A stretch of 26,159 nucleotides of DNA, taken from DATGLE01 sp035294325 (lineage in GTDB: Bacteria > Chloroflexota > Ktedonobacteria > Ktedonobacterales > Ktedonobacteraceae). How positions within the stretch are numbered: the first letter of the stretch is position 1; the number at the start of each line of letters is the position of its first letter. The notes beneath the pieces are model-generated. The model did no database searches and was not told where the DNA came from. It saw only the letters and a list, made by a program, of their open reading frames with translations. The position numbers were made by a program, and so were the translations under genes. The stretch spans positions 1 through 26,159 of the forward strand of contig DATGLE010000089.1 in the NCBI GenBank assembly GCA_035294325.1, written 5' to 3'. Below are positions 1 to 6,774 of the stretch, in pieces.

Positions 1-905
1 CCGGTGGCTGTACCTCAATACATTTCGGGGAGAACCAGCTATCTCCACGTTCGGTTGGCATTTCACTCCTATCCACAAGTCCTCCCCCAGTTTTGCAACA
101 CTGGTGGGTGCGAGCCTCGATGGACTGTCACGTCCACTTCACTCTGCTCATGGATAGCTCACGTGGTTTCGGGTCGCATCGCCGCCACCAGACGCCTGCT
201 TCAGACTCGGTTCCCCTCTGGCTCCCCGACTTTAGCGTCGGTTAACCAGGCGACGACGATGCACTCGCCGGATCATTCTACAAAAGGCACGCCATGAACC
301 CTGAGCCGTCCACGACGGCAGTGGTCGCTGGCTGCTTGTGAGTACGTGGTTTCAGGGTCTCTTTCATCTCCCTTCCGGGATGCTTTTCACCTTTCCCTCA
401 CGGTACTGGTCCGCTATCGGTCGCTGAAGGTATTTAGCCTTGGAGGGTGGTCCCCCCAGCTTCCCACAAGCTTGCTCGTGGCTCGTGGTACTCAGGTGCC
501 GGCTCTCCCAACTCCCCTGCCGCTACGGGACTCTCACCCCCTCCGGTCGCCCGTTCCAGGGCGTTCACGTCGGGTCGTCAGGTCGTCTCGCCGGTCCTTC
601 AACCCCGCCCTTCCTCGCGAAAGAACGGTTTGGGCTCCTCCCGGTTCGCTCGCCACTACTACGGGAATCTCGGTTGATTTCTCTTCGTCGGGCTACTGAG
701 ATGTTTCAGTTCGCCCACACCCCTCCTCCTCACCTATGCATTCAGTGAGGGGTATCCAGACATCACTCTGGATGGGTTGCCCCATTAGGATCCTTGGGGT
801 TCATCGCGCGCCAGCCGCTCCCCCCAAACGTTTCGCCGCTCGCCGCGTCCGTCTTCGGTCAGCAGCGCCCAGGCATCCCCCGTGTGCTCATCCAAGCTTG
901 TGGGG
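1..905 (-). rRNA. rrl: 23S ribosomal RNA, 5' third (partial)
   Basis: Read on the minus strand, the sequence contains universally conserved 23S segments. These include GAGATAGCTGGTTCTCCCCG near 26-47, GAAATCAACCGAGATTCC near 664-684, and the 5'-terminal GGATGCC element at about 872-878. The 5' end is placed at about 900-905, roughly 25-30 nt before GGATGCC as in Escherichia coli; the exact nucleotide is uncertain. The window edge cuts the gene, so about 2 kb of the 3' side lies outside. All open frames inside it are shadows. No intron or large insertion is obvious by eye in this part. The gene is preceded by a leader and promoter and not by 16S. Confidence 0.96.
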
Positions 906-1209
906 GGCGCCGAGGCCAGGCCCTTACCGGGCCAGCACCGGGTGTCCTTGCGTGTGTCTACGGGGGGGCTGCCCCTTCCGGCTGGCAGCCCCCGCTCCAA
1001 GTAGGTGGTCTCCGCTAGTTGTCGCTACGTGTGTAGCTCCTTTGCTGTGTGGTGTTCGAGGCGCTCCGGCCCGCAAAGGAGAGCCGGAGCGCGTCCTGTG
1101 TCCGCCGCGCCTCCCTCTGGCAGGCGCCAGGCTGACACGGACCCTCAGCAAAATTGAATAGATCTGCTCTTCGATTGTTAGTGTGCTATCGCCCCGCTGG
1201 TTTCGCGGT
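906..1209 (-). other. 23S rRNA leader with two strong hairpins
   Basis: This stretch of about 300 nt lies between the putative promoter and the mature 23S 5' end. It contains no tRNA and no 16S sequence. Two GC-rich stem-loops are visible. Positions 964-993 have 10-bp arms GGGGGCTGCC/GGCAGCCCCC. Positions 1061-1092 have 10-bp arms GCGCTCCGGC/GCCGGAGCGC. They may be processing or folding elements of the pre-rRNA. The other half of the long 23S processing stem would lie past the 3' end, outside the window. Confidence 0.6.
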
Positions 1210-1215
1210 GCCTGC

Positions 1216-1246
1216 ATAATATGCCACACTTTCTCTCGCTTGTCAA
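1216..1246 (-). promoter_or_regulatory. Putative 23S rRNA promoter
   Basis: On the minus strand a perfect TTGACA (1241-1246) is followed by CATATTATG. The -10 hexamer is either CATATT with a 17-nt spacer or TATTAT with a 19-nt spacer. It faces the 23S gene and would start transcription about 300 nt upstream of it. This is a prediction from consensus only. Confidence 0.6.
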
Positions 1247-1329
1247 CACTTTCTACGACGAATTTTGACGAGGGCGGGAAACCGGTACTCTGTCACTGTT
1301 CAAATGACGCGTGGGGAAAAAGCGGGAGT

Positions 1330-1347
1330 GTTAAGGGCGCCCTTAAC
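1330..1347. promoter_or_regulatory. 18-bp perfect palindrome, possible operator
   Basis: GTTAAGGGCGCCCTTAAC is fully self-complementary with no loop. It lies between the outward-facing 23S promoter and the gene starting at 1483. A spacer-free palindrome of this size fits a dimeric DNA-binding protein better than an RNA hairpin. The cognate protein is unknown. Confidence 0.4.
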
Positions 1348-1482
1348 GTGGGGGCCGGCACAGCCCTAGCCTGATGGTACTAGAAAGATACTTTATGGGA
1401 TTGACGCTCGCCTATAGAGATGAAAGCCCTTTAAAATCGCAGGTGTATCAGGGGTCAAACAAGTGGAGGACACAGCAAAAAC

Positions 1483-2463
1483 ATGAAATACTTTTTTTGG
1501 ACGGCCTTTGCCGTATTTCTCGCGGCATCCATACCCCATGTAGCGTACTTCTTCGCATCTTTTGAGCCCTCGCAGGGGCCGGAAGGTGTCTGGTGGTGGG
1601 CGGTAAGTTATGCCATAGCGATAAGCATCGATGTGACGGTGTATCTCCTCTCATGGACAGCATTTCAAAGGTATCGAAAATATCGTACAGCGAAGGCGGT
1701 ATGGCAACACTGGCTGCTCATCATCATGTGTACGATCTTCTCCTGGGCGGTCAACTGGGCCTATGCGAAACAATTTCATAGCCTGACCATGCTAAGTTCG
1801 GCCGAGTCTGCCGCGCCGTGGCTGACGAGTGTCTTTCCCTTTATGGCGAGCGCTTTCCCACTCCTGGGCATCGTGTATACAATGATGGCCGAGACGGTCA
1901 CGGAGGCCGAGGCAGAGGAGAAGAGAGAGAAGGCGCAGCAGTTGAACGCACTCAACGAACTGGCGAAACAGACCCACCTGCCAGTGGCGACGCTCCGGCG
2001 CGCTATCGCCAGCGGATCACGGCTTGCGCCTTCTAACCTGCTGACAGTGGTGGGGAATCGACCAGCGAGCGGAATCACGAGCGAGGTTACAGAGGCCGAG
2101 AAGACAGAGGCGGAGAGGCCGATTACCGGCCAGTTCGTGGCCGTGGATGACCATGTGACAACGGTGAAAGATAACGGGGGACCTCCCCTGGCCGCAGTGC
2201 CTGCCGAAGGGCATCCCGATAAGCTCCAGATGACTATCGAAGCATTGAGAGCCAAACCTGATATGACCGATGAGGCGCTGGCCGAGTTCCTTTCACTCAA
2301 GCGGCCCGCCAGCGCGCGTTTCTGGCGCTTGAAAGCCATCGAAATACTCAACGCGAGCGACAAAGGCAAAGAGACTGCCGGCCCGGGTGCCGGCGGTGGC
2401 ACCCTGCGGGGACCCTGGGCTGCTCCAGGCGCGCTTGCCAACGGGACGGGTAGTAAACGGTAA
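1483..2463 (+). CDS. Four-helix membrane protein with C-terminal helix-turn-helix, SpdB/DUF2637-like
   Basis: The protein has 326 residues. About four hydrophobic segments are visible near residues 3-25, 37-60, 75-95 and 112-140. A charged alanine/glutamate-rich helical stretch follows (about 140-165, EAEAEEKREKAQQL), then a variable region. A C-terminal segment (about 250-290, MTDEALAEFLSLKRPASARF) looks like a small winged or helix-turn-helix domain. The pattern of an Asp in the second helix (SIDVTVY), SWAVNWAYA in the third and a C-terminal HTH resembles actinobacterial DUF2637/SpdB proteins of conjugative elements. That link is inference by eye. A GGAGG lies about 13 nt before the ATG, a long spacing. 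No other transfer genes are nearby, so the function remains open. Confidence 0.7.
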   Translation: MKYFFWTAFAVFLAASIPHVAYFFASFEPSQGPEGVWWWAVSYAIAISIDVTVYLLSWTAFQRYRKYRTAKAVWQHWLLIIMCTIFSWAVNWAYAKQFHSLTMLSSAESAAPWLTSVFPFMASAFPLLGIVYTMMAETVTEAEAEEKREKAQQLNALNELAKQTHLPVATLRRAIASGSRLAPSNLLTVVGNRPASGITSEVTEAEKTEAERPITGQFVAVDDHVTTVKDNGGPPLAAVPAEGHPDKLQMTIEALRAKPDMTDEALAEFLSLKRPASARFWRLKAIEILNASDKGKETAGPGAGGGTLRGPWAAPGALANGTGSKR

Positions 2464-2464
2464 C

Positions 2465-2493
2465 TTGACGTTTACGGAATGTTATGATAAAAT
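2465..2493 (+). promoter_or_regulatory. Putative promoter for the 97-residue gene
   Basis: TTGACG (2465-2470), a 17-nt spacer and TAAAAT (2488-2493) form a good sigma-70-type promoter just after the stop codon of the previous gene. It implies an untranslated leader of about 120 nt before the ATG at 2621. Nothing else recognisable was seen in the leader. Confidence 0.55.
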
Positions 2494-2620
2494 TGTCGAA
2501 GTGTAGTATGGAGTAAGAGGGGCTGACAAACCATCTGCCTCATCATGGTGAGTTGCAGTTTGACAGTGTAGTCTACTCGTAACTAAGAGAAAATCTCCAA
2601 CATTATTTAGGGAGGGATCA

Positions 2621-2914
2621 ATGCCGGCCACGTTCAGTTATGCGAGCATCTTGCACGCGGTTGGTCAGGTGCTCGATCAGATCGGCGTGAAGAGCATCGC
2701 CATCCATGAGGAAGAGGATGGTCTCTTCGTGGAAGGGTTTAACAGCGAGGGCCACCTTCAGGTGCAGATGCGCTATGATATCGCTACGCTCTATGATTTA
2801 CTCAACCGTTCGTCAGAAGACCACGAGGAAGAATATACCCCGACACAGGAGTCGGGACTGCTTCATCGCTTCCTGGCGGATCATAGGCGCGAGCTGGTTG
2901 GAGTCGCTTTATAA
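2621..2914 (+). CDS. Hypothetical protein, 97 aa
   Basis: This is a small soluble protein. The N-terminal part (residues 1-65) mixes predicted helix and strand (SILHAVGQVLDQIGVKSIAI, then GLFVEGFNSEGHLQVQMRYD), ending in an acidic linker (SSEDHEEEY) and a C-terminal helix. No family was recognised. The start is supported by GGGAGGG just upstream of the ATG at 2621. The gene has its own putative promoter at 2465 and a terminator-like hairpin at 2945, so it is probably monocistronic. Confidence 0.75.
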   Translation: MPATFSYASILHAVGQVLDQIGVKSIAIHEEEDGLFVEGFNSEGHLQVQMRYDIATLYDLLNRSSEDHEEEYTPTQESGLLHRFLADHRRELVGVAL

Positions 2915-2944
2915 CACAGGCATTGCTATCAGCTAATAACACAG

Positions 2945-2976
2945 GAACCGGGGGCTGCCTCCCGGTTCTTCTATCA
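2945..2976 (+). terminator. Rho-independent terminator
   Basis: GAACCGGG and CCCGGTTC form an 8-bp stem with an 8-nt loop, followed by a T-rich tail TTCTAT. It lies 30 nt after the stop of the 97-residue gene. It is also downstream of the convergent HxlR gene and may serve that transcript too. Confidence 0.65.
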
Positions 2977-3010
2977 TTGAAGATACAGGTAAGCGCAGCA
3001 GTGACGCCAG

Positions 3011-3346
3011 CTATTCGTTGCAGAGCCAGCGTTTTCCATAACTACGCATACTTTCAACGACGTATACCAGGTCAAGGCCCTTCTCGGTCAGCGAGTACTC
3101 CACGCGGGGAGGCACCTCGGCAAAGGTCTGGCGCGTAATGATCCCCTCTTCTTCGAGGGAGCGTAATCGTTCAGAGAGCGTTTTGGGGCTAATTCCATTG
3201 AGAGAGCGTTCAAGCTGATTAAAGCGTTTGACGCCGGAGGCCAGATCACGGATAATGAGCAGCGTCCACTTCCCGCTGATGATCTCGGCGGTGCGCGCTA
3301 CCGGGCAGACAGTATCATCTAAACGCTTGGATTTTGTTAGCTCCAT
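3011..3346 (-). CDS. HxlR-family winged-helix transcriptional regulator
   Basis: The protein has 111 residues, the usual size of this family. It shows the hallmark N-terminal CPVARTAEIISGKWTLLIIR (Cys at residue 14). The winged helix follows: FNQLERSLNGISPKTLSERL as the recognition region and PPRVEYSLTEKGLDL as the wing. HxlR proteins are dimeric regulators, and many sense electrophiles, redox state or small ligands through the conserved N-terminal Cys. The gene is divergent from the NYN-domain gene at 3553. Both promoters carry TATGGTAT across the -10 region, so autoregulation and control of that neighbour are plausible. The ligand is unknown. Confidence 0.92.
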   Translation of the reverse strand: MELTKSKRLDDTVCPVARTAEIISGKWTLLIIRDLASGVKRFNQLERSLNGISPKTLSERLRSLEEEGIITRQTFAEVPPRVEYSLTEKGLDLVYVVESMRSYGKRWLCNE

Positions 3347-3391
3347 TGCCTCAATACTCTTTTGTTAAATCATGTTCTGTCTCAACTACAA

Positions 3392-3420
3392 AATATACCA
3401 TAGTAGAAAAGTAAAGTAAA
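3392..3420 (-). promoter_or_regulatory. Putative promoter of the HxlR gene
   Basis: On the minus strand TTTACT (3415-3420), a 17-nt spacer and TATATT (3392-3397) face the HxlR gene. The box ATACCATA at 3395-3402 (TATGGTAT on this strand) overlaps the -10. A matching box sits at the -10 of the divergent promoter. Confidence 0.5.
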
Positions 3421-3431
3421 GCGCAGACCTC

Positions 3432-3460
3432 TCGACTTTGCCAATAAAGTATGGTATGCT
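3432..3460 (+). promoter_or_regulatory. Putative promoter of the NYN-domain gene
   Basis: TCGACT (3432-3437), a 17-nt spacer and TATGCT (3455-3460) face the gene at 3553. The box TATGGTAT at 3450-3457 overlaps the -10, mirroring the box at 3395-3402. The hexamers are weak, which would suit a regulated promoter. Confidence 0.4.
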
Positions 3461-3552
3461 CATAGCTAAAGGATACACTGCAAGGTTGTCCGAGCACCTG
3501 AACAATTATAAAATCTTGGCCTGCGCGGTTCTCCCAGTGAGAGGAGAAGGTT

Positions 3553-4893
3553 GTGTCCGAAGATATTGCTCTATTCATCGATTTTGAGAACATACGTTAC
3601 AGTATGCTGAATATTCAACGACGGGAGCCTGACCCACAGGAGCTTATTGCTGTGGCCCGTCGCTATGGCACTGTTATGGTAGCCCGCGCCTATGCGGACT
3701 GGTCCCGGCAGCCGGAGCCGTTTAAAGGTAGCCTGATGGCGGCCATGATTGACCGGGTGGATTGTCCCGCCAAGCAGCGAGATCGCATCCGTATGGGAAC
3801 TATTCATTATGCTTCTGGCAATTCCCCCACCAGTGCGCTCGGCGCTCAAGGCTATGTTTCTGAGCAGGGACCATATACGCGGCCCTGGCCTACCAGCATG
3901 AGTGGGAATTCTGGTTCGTTACCTGCCATTAACCCACAGGCGGTCAATAATGATTGGCCTTCGGATCCAGACGCCCTTCCTTTAAACGACCCTGATGACA
4001 GTCTCCTCGCCAGCGACGAGCAGCCAACCGAAGAGAACTATCAAGTGTCAGACTACCAGCAGCGCGAATCCTACCGCCAGAGTCTCCCTTATGGACATCA
4101 TCCTACGGGTCCACTTGGGCAGAATAATACCGGTCCTCTAGGATATGCTTCTCAGCATACGGGTACTACCGGTCACATGGCAGCCGTCAACACCAGCGGC
4201 AATAGTACTATCGTGCAAAGCACTGTGGTACAGAGTACCGTTGACTTGAATATGTTGATGGATATCATTGAAACCGTCTTTGACCGTCCCACCATCTCTA
4301 CGTTCGTTCTGATGACCGGCGATAAGGACTTCACTCGTATCAGTGCTCGTCTAAAGTTACGTCTAAACAAAACTGTTATTGTTGTAGGTATTCCAGGAAC
4401 CGTCAGCCGAGATCTTATAAGCAGTGCAAGTCAGTTTGTTCCCCTGGTGCCCGGTGGCAGTGGCGTTTCTGGCAATACCGGCGCGCTTCCCGTGGCGAAT
4501 GGAACGATTACGCAGATGTCACCCACGGGAAACACTGGCTCCATGCCCGCCATCAATTACCAGCCAGGAACTGCCCAGCAGTATCCACCTGCGGCTTATG
4601 GCGCACCACCTATCGATGCGCTGGATCCGCAGTTCTTGCAGTTCCTTGACTATATTGACCGTAACTGGTCCTGGCGTACCATCATTGGCGTCTCTAATTT
4701 TATCGGCGATCCGGTGAACCCGAAAAATCGCTTCCGGGGACGGCTTACACGTGAGTCCGCCCGCGAGCTTCTCAATACCTGCATCCAGCAGGGTATCTTG
4801 CTCGTTCAGACCGATCCTACCGGCGCCGAGGATCTGCGCTTGAACCGCTCGCATCCCGGCGTCGAAGAGGTGCTTAAACAGTTTGTCAGATAA
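3553..4893 (+). CDS. NYN (PIN-like) domain protein with split catalytic domain and C-terminal helical domain
   Basis: The protein has 446 residues and starts with GTG after AGGAGAAGG. The N-terminal half of a NYN/LabA-type nuclease fold covers residues 1-85 (ALFIDFENIRYSML, Asp10). The second half covers about 226-300 (VDLNMLMDIIETVF with Asp231, then VLMTGDKDFTRI with Asp257 and Asp259). Between them is about 140 residues of low-complexity Ser/Gly/Thr/Pro/Gln sequence. A second such linker (300-350) repeats GNTG/GNSG-(S/A)LP or MP-AIN-like units. Residues 355-446 form a compact domain ending LNRSHPGVEEVLKQFVR, possibly winged-helix or OST-HTH-like. NYN proteins are usually metal-dependent RNases or RNA-binding proteins. 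The acidic residues needed for metal binding appear present. The target is unknown. Confidence 0.9.
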   Translation: MSEDIALFIDFENIRYSMLNIQRREPDPQELIAVARRYGTVMVARAYADWSRQPEPFKGSLMAAMIDRVDCPAKQRDRIRMGTIHYASGNSPTSALGAQGYVSEQGPYTRPWPTSMSGNSGSLPAINPQAVNNDWPSDPDALPLNDPDDSLLASDEQPTEENYQVSDYQQRESYRQSLPYGHHPTGPLGQNNTGPLGYASQHTGTTGHMAAVNTSGNSTIVQSTVVQSTVDLNMLMDIIETVFDRPTISTFVLMTGDKDFTRISARLKLRLNKTVIVVGIPGTVSRDLISSASQFVPLVPGGSGVSGNTGALPVANGTITQMSPTGNTGSMPAINYQPGTAQQYPPAAYGAPPIDALDPQFLQFLDYIDRNWSWRTIIGVSNFIGDPVNPKNRFRGRLTRESARELLNTCIQQGILLVQTDPTGAEDLRLNRSHPGVEEVLKQFVR

Positions 4894-4930
4894 ACATTCC
4901 CGTCGCGCCCCGCCTCTGGCGAGGCCCCGG

Positions 4931-4985
4931 GAAGATAAGCGGAGTTGGGCGGGGCCAGTGGCCCCGCCCAACTCCGCTTATCTTC
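4931..4985. repeat. Perfect 26-bp inverted repeat with 3-nt loop
   Basis: The arms 4931-4956 and 4960-4985 are exactly complementary, with loop AGT. The outer ends are GAAGATAAGC and GCTTATCTTC, and the core is very GC-rich. It lies between two co-directional genes, 21 nt before the next start codon. There is no T-tract on the plus strand, so it is not a textbook terminator. It could still stop or stabilise transcripts. It belongs to the hairpin series described in the findings. Confidence 0.9.
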
Positions 4986-5006
4986 CTATGCTACGAAGGT
5001 ATTTTA

Positions 5007-6080
5007 ATGGACGAAGTTCGACTATCATTCTTACGTCGCCTGATTGCTACCCCTGGCCCCTCGGGTTTCGAGCAGCCTGTACAGCAGGTTATCTACGAGT
5101 TGGTCGAGCCTTATAGCGACGAGGTGCGTCGCGATACTCACGGAAACCTCATTGCAGCCTTGAATGCGGCGGGAAAGCCACGCGTTATGCTGACGGCCCA
5201 CTGCGATGAACTGGGCTTCCTGATACGCTACAGCGATGAACTGGGCTTCCTTTATTTCTCTCCCATCGGCGCTCACGATCCCGCCTCGCTGCCGGGAGAT
5301 CGCGTCATCATCAGTACGCCATCAGGACCAGTGCCGGGCGTCGTTGGCGGCCACGTTGGTCGCCGGCCCGTCCACCTCACCGGAGAGCCAGAATTTAACT
5401 TCCCCGGCGTCTTCGAACTCTGGATCGACATTGGCGCGTCAAGCCGCGAAGAGGCTCTGAAACGCGTTCCACCGGGCAGCGCCGCAGTCCGAGCTGCGAC
5501 GCTCGAAACGCTGTATGAGGATATCGTGGTTTCGCACGCGCTGGATAACAGGCTGGGAGTCTTTACTATTGTTGAGGCGATGCGCTCTATTTTCACTCAA
5601 CAGGATCGGCTCAAGGCGGGAATCTTTCTGGTGACGACGGCTCAGGAGGAGGTGGGAGCGCGCGGCATACGAACCGTCGCTCACGCTATCGATCCCCAGA
5701 TCGCCATTGTTGTCGATCTGACCTTTACCTCCGACTTCCCCGGGGCGGCAAAGCATGCCATTGGAGATCTGCGCATCAACGGCGGTCCCGTGCTGACGAT
5801 GGGCGCTAACATCAATCCGCGCGTCTACCAGCGACTGGTTCAGGCTGCTGAGGATGCGGACCTGCACTGGCAAATCAGCCCGCAAGTGTCGCAAACTTTT
5901 ACCGATACCGACATGCTCCAGCTTACGCGCAGCGGTGTGGCGACGGGGCTGGTCAGCATTCCCGGCCGCTACATCCACACGGCGTCGGAGGTCGCTTCAT
6001 TGAAAGATATGGAGCAGGCGGCAGAGATTATTGCTCGCTTCGTGCTGGCGCTCGATGAAAACGTTGATCTCATTCCCTGA
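5007..6080 (+). CDS. M42-family metallo-aminopeptidase (glutamyl aminopeptidase/endoglucanase-like)
   Basis: The protein has 357 residues, normal for M42 peptidases, which are cytoplasmic di-metal TET aminopeptidases trimming peptides. Metal and catalytic residues are in the expected order: His65 and Asp67 (TAHCDELGF), Asp180 (HALDNRLG), Glu214-Glu215 (AQEEVGARG), Asp237 (VVDLTFTSD) and His324 (YIHTASEV). The start ATG follows GAAGG. The gene is preceded by the 26-bp inverted repeat and is otherwise monocistronic. A 19-bp direct repeat (5203-5221 and 5233-5251) encodes two copies of DELGF ten residues apart. The second copy fits the usual family sequence, so the length is not abnormal. Confidence 0.95.
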   Translation: MDEVRLSFLRRLIATPGPSGFEQPVQQVIYELVEPYSDEVRRDTHGNLIAALNAAGKPRVMLTAHCDELGFLIRYSDELGFLYFSPIGAHDPASLPGDRVIISTPSGPVPGVVGGHVGRRPVHLTGEPEFNFPGVFELWIDIGASSREEALKRVPPGSAAVRAATLETLYEDIVVSHALDNRLGVFTIVEAMRSIFTQQDRLKAGIFLVTTAQEEVGARGIRTVAHAIDPQIAIVVDLTFTSDFPGAAKHAIGDLRINGGPVLTMGANINPRVYQRLVQAAEDADLHWQISPQVSQTFTDTDMLQLTRSGVATGLVSIPGRYIHTASEVASLKDMEQAAEIIARFVLALDENVDLIP

Positions 6081-6109
6081 AATGATGGGGATGAAGATGC
6101 CTCGGGACC

Positions 6110-6129
6110 AGGCGGGGGCAAGCCCGCCT
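6110..6129. terminator. Hairpin between convergent genes
   Basis: AGGCGGG and CCCGCCT form a 7-bp GC stem with a 6-nt loop. It lies 30 nt after the M42 stop and about 80 nt from the stop of the minus-strand gene ending at 6209. No T-tract follows on either side, so termination is only a possibility. Nothing else was seen in 6081-6208. Confidence 0.4.
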
Positions 6130-6208
6130 CTCCATTTCCCATCACCTTGATACGAGAGGCAGGAACCAGGCTTGCTGCCGCCTTTGGAACCTCCACCTTG
6201 CTTTCGAC

Positions 6209-6649
6209 CTATTGCATAGGCGGCATGGGTTCAGGGTACTGCGACTGCGGCTGCTCGTATTGCGAGTACTCATTCTCCTGCGTATAGGCATCCTGCGACT
6301 CATTTTCCTGGGAGCGTTCCTGAGCCGCCTGATAGCCCTGCTCATAGGGCTGGTACTGCTCCTGAGCCTCCACGTAAGGCTGCTGCGGAGGCGTATATGG
6401 TGGTTGATAATACGTCTGCGGCTGCGGCGGCTGATAGGGCTGGTACGGGGGCTGATATCCCATGCGCATCGATGACCAGGGTCCTCCGCCGTTCATCAGC
6501 GCAGCGATAAGGATGCTCATACCCACCGCGATCCCTATGCCGATCATAAACCCGATCATAGAGTGGGAGGCAAAAACGAAGATGAAAAACAGTACCCAGG
6601 GGAAGCCATATATTCCACGCCTGCGCATGTGCCTATTGCGATAAAACAT
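6209..6649 (-). CDS. Small membrane protein with Pro/Gln/Tyr-rich tail
   Basis: The protein has 146 residues. A basic N-terminus (MFYRNRHMRRRG) is followed by one or two hydrophobic helices at about 15-52 (WVLFFIFVFASHSMIGFM, then IGIGIAVGMSILIAAL). From residue 60 on, a low-complexity tail repeats QPPYQPYQPP and then turns Gln/Glu-rich (QENESQDAYTQENEY). The topology would expose the tail on one membrane face. No enzymatic domain is visible and no family was recognised. GGAGG lies 8 nt upstream of the ATG, and a strong promoter precedes it at 6745-6774. Confidence 0.8.
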   Translation of the reverse strand: MFYRNRHMRRRGIYGFPWVLFFIFVFASHSMIGFMIGIGIAVGMSILIAALMNGGGPWSSMRMGYQPPYQPYQPPQPQTYYQPPYTPPQQPYVEAQEQYQPYEQGYQAAQERSQENESQDAYTQENEYSQYEQPQSQYPEPMPPMQ

Positions 6650-6744
6650 TCTCTATTCCTCCGCTTGCGACGAGGAAGCTTCAGCGATTACGCTACAACT
6701 CGGTAAAGAACAACTCTCCGCTATCAACAATTATCTCACATATA

Positions 6745-6774
6745 AATATAGCAGATAGCAATATCCGATGTCAA
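6745..6774 (-). promoter_or_regulatory. Promoter of the small membrane protein gene
   Basis: On the minus strand a perfect TTGACA (6769-6774), an 18-nt spacer and TATATT (6745-6750) precede the gene at 6649. The -35 hexamer overlaps the TGA stop codon of the flippase-like gene (6771-6773), so the two genes are packed tightly but transcribed independently. Confidence 0.65.

Noticed and set aside
906..1209. tRNA gene in the 23S leader
   Set aside because: No T-arm GTTCGA-type segment with matching acceptor stem was found on either strand.
4..1374. Several open frames of 60-140 codons on both strands
   Set aside because: They lie inside the 23S rRNA gene and its leader, and their peptides have no protein-like features.
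1776..2441. 221-codon minus-strand frame
   Set aside because: It is antisense to the membrane-HTH gene; its composition is a mirror of that gene and no ribosome site supports it.
4931..4985. Reading this and similar hairpins as a CRISPR array or transposon terminal repeats
   Set aside because: There are no regularly spaced copies at one place, and no transposase or paired distant ends.
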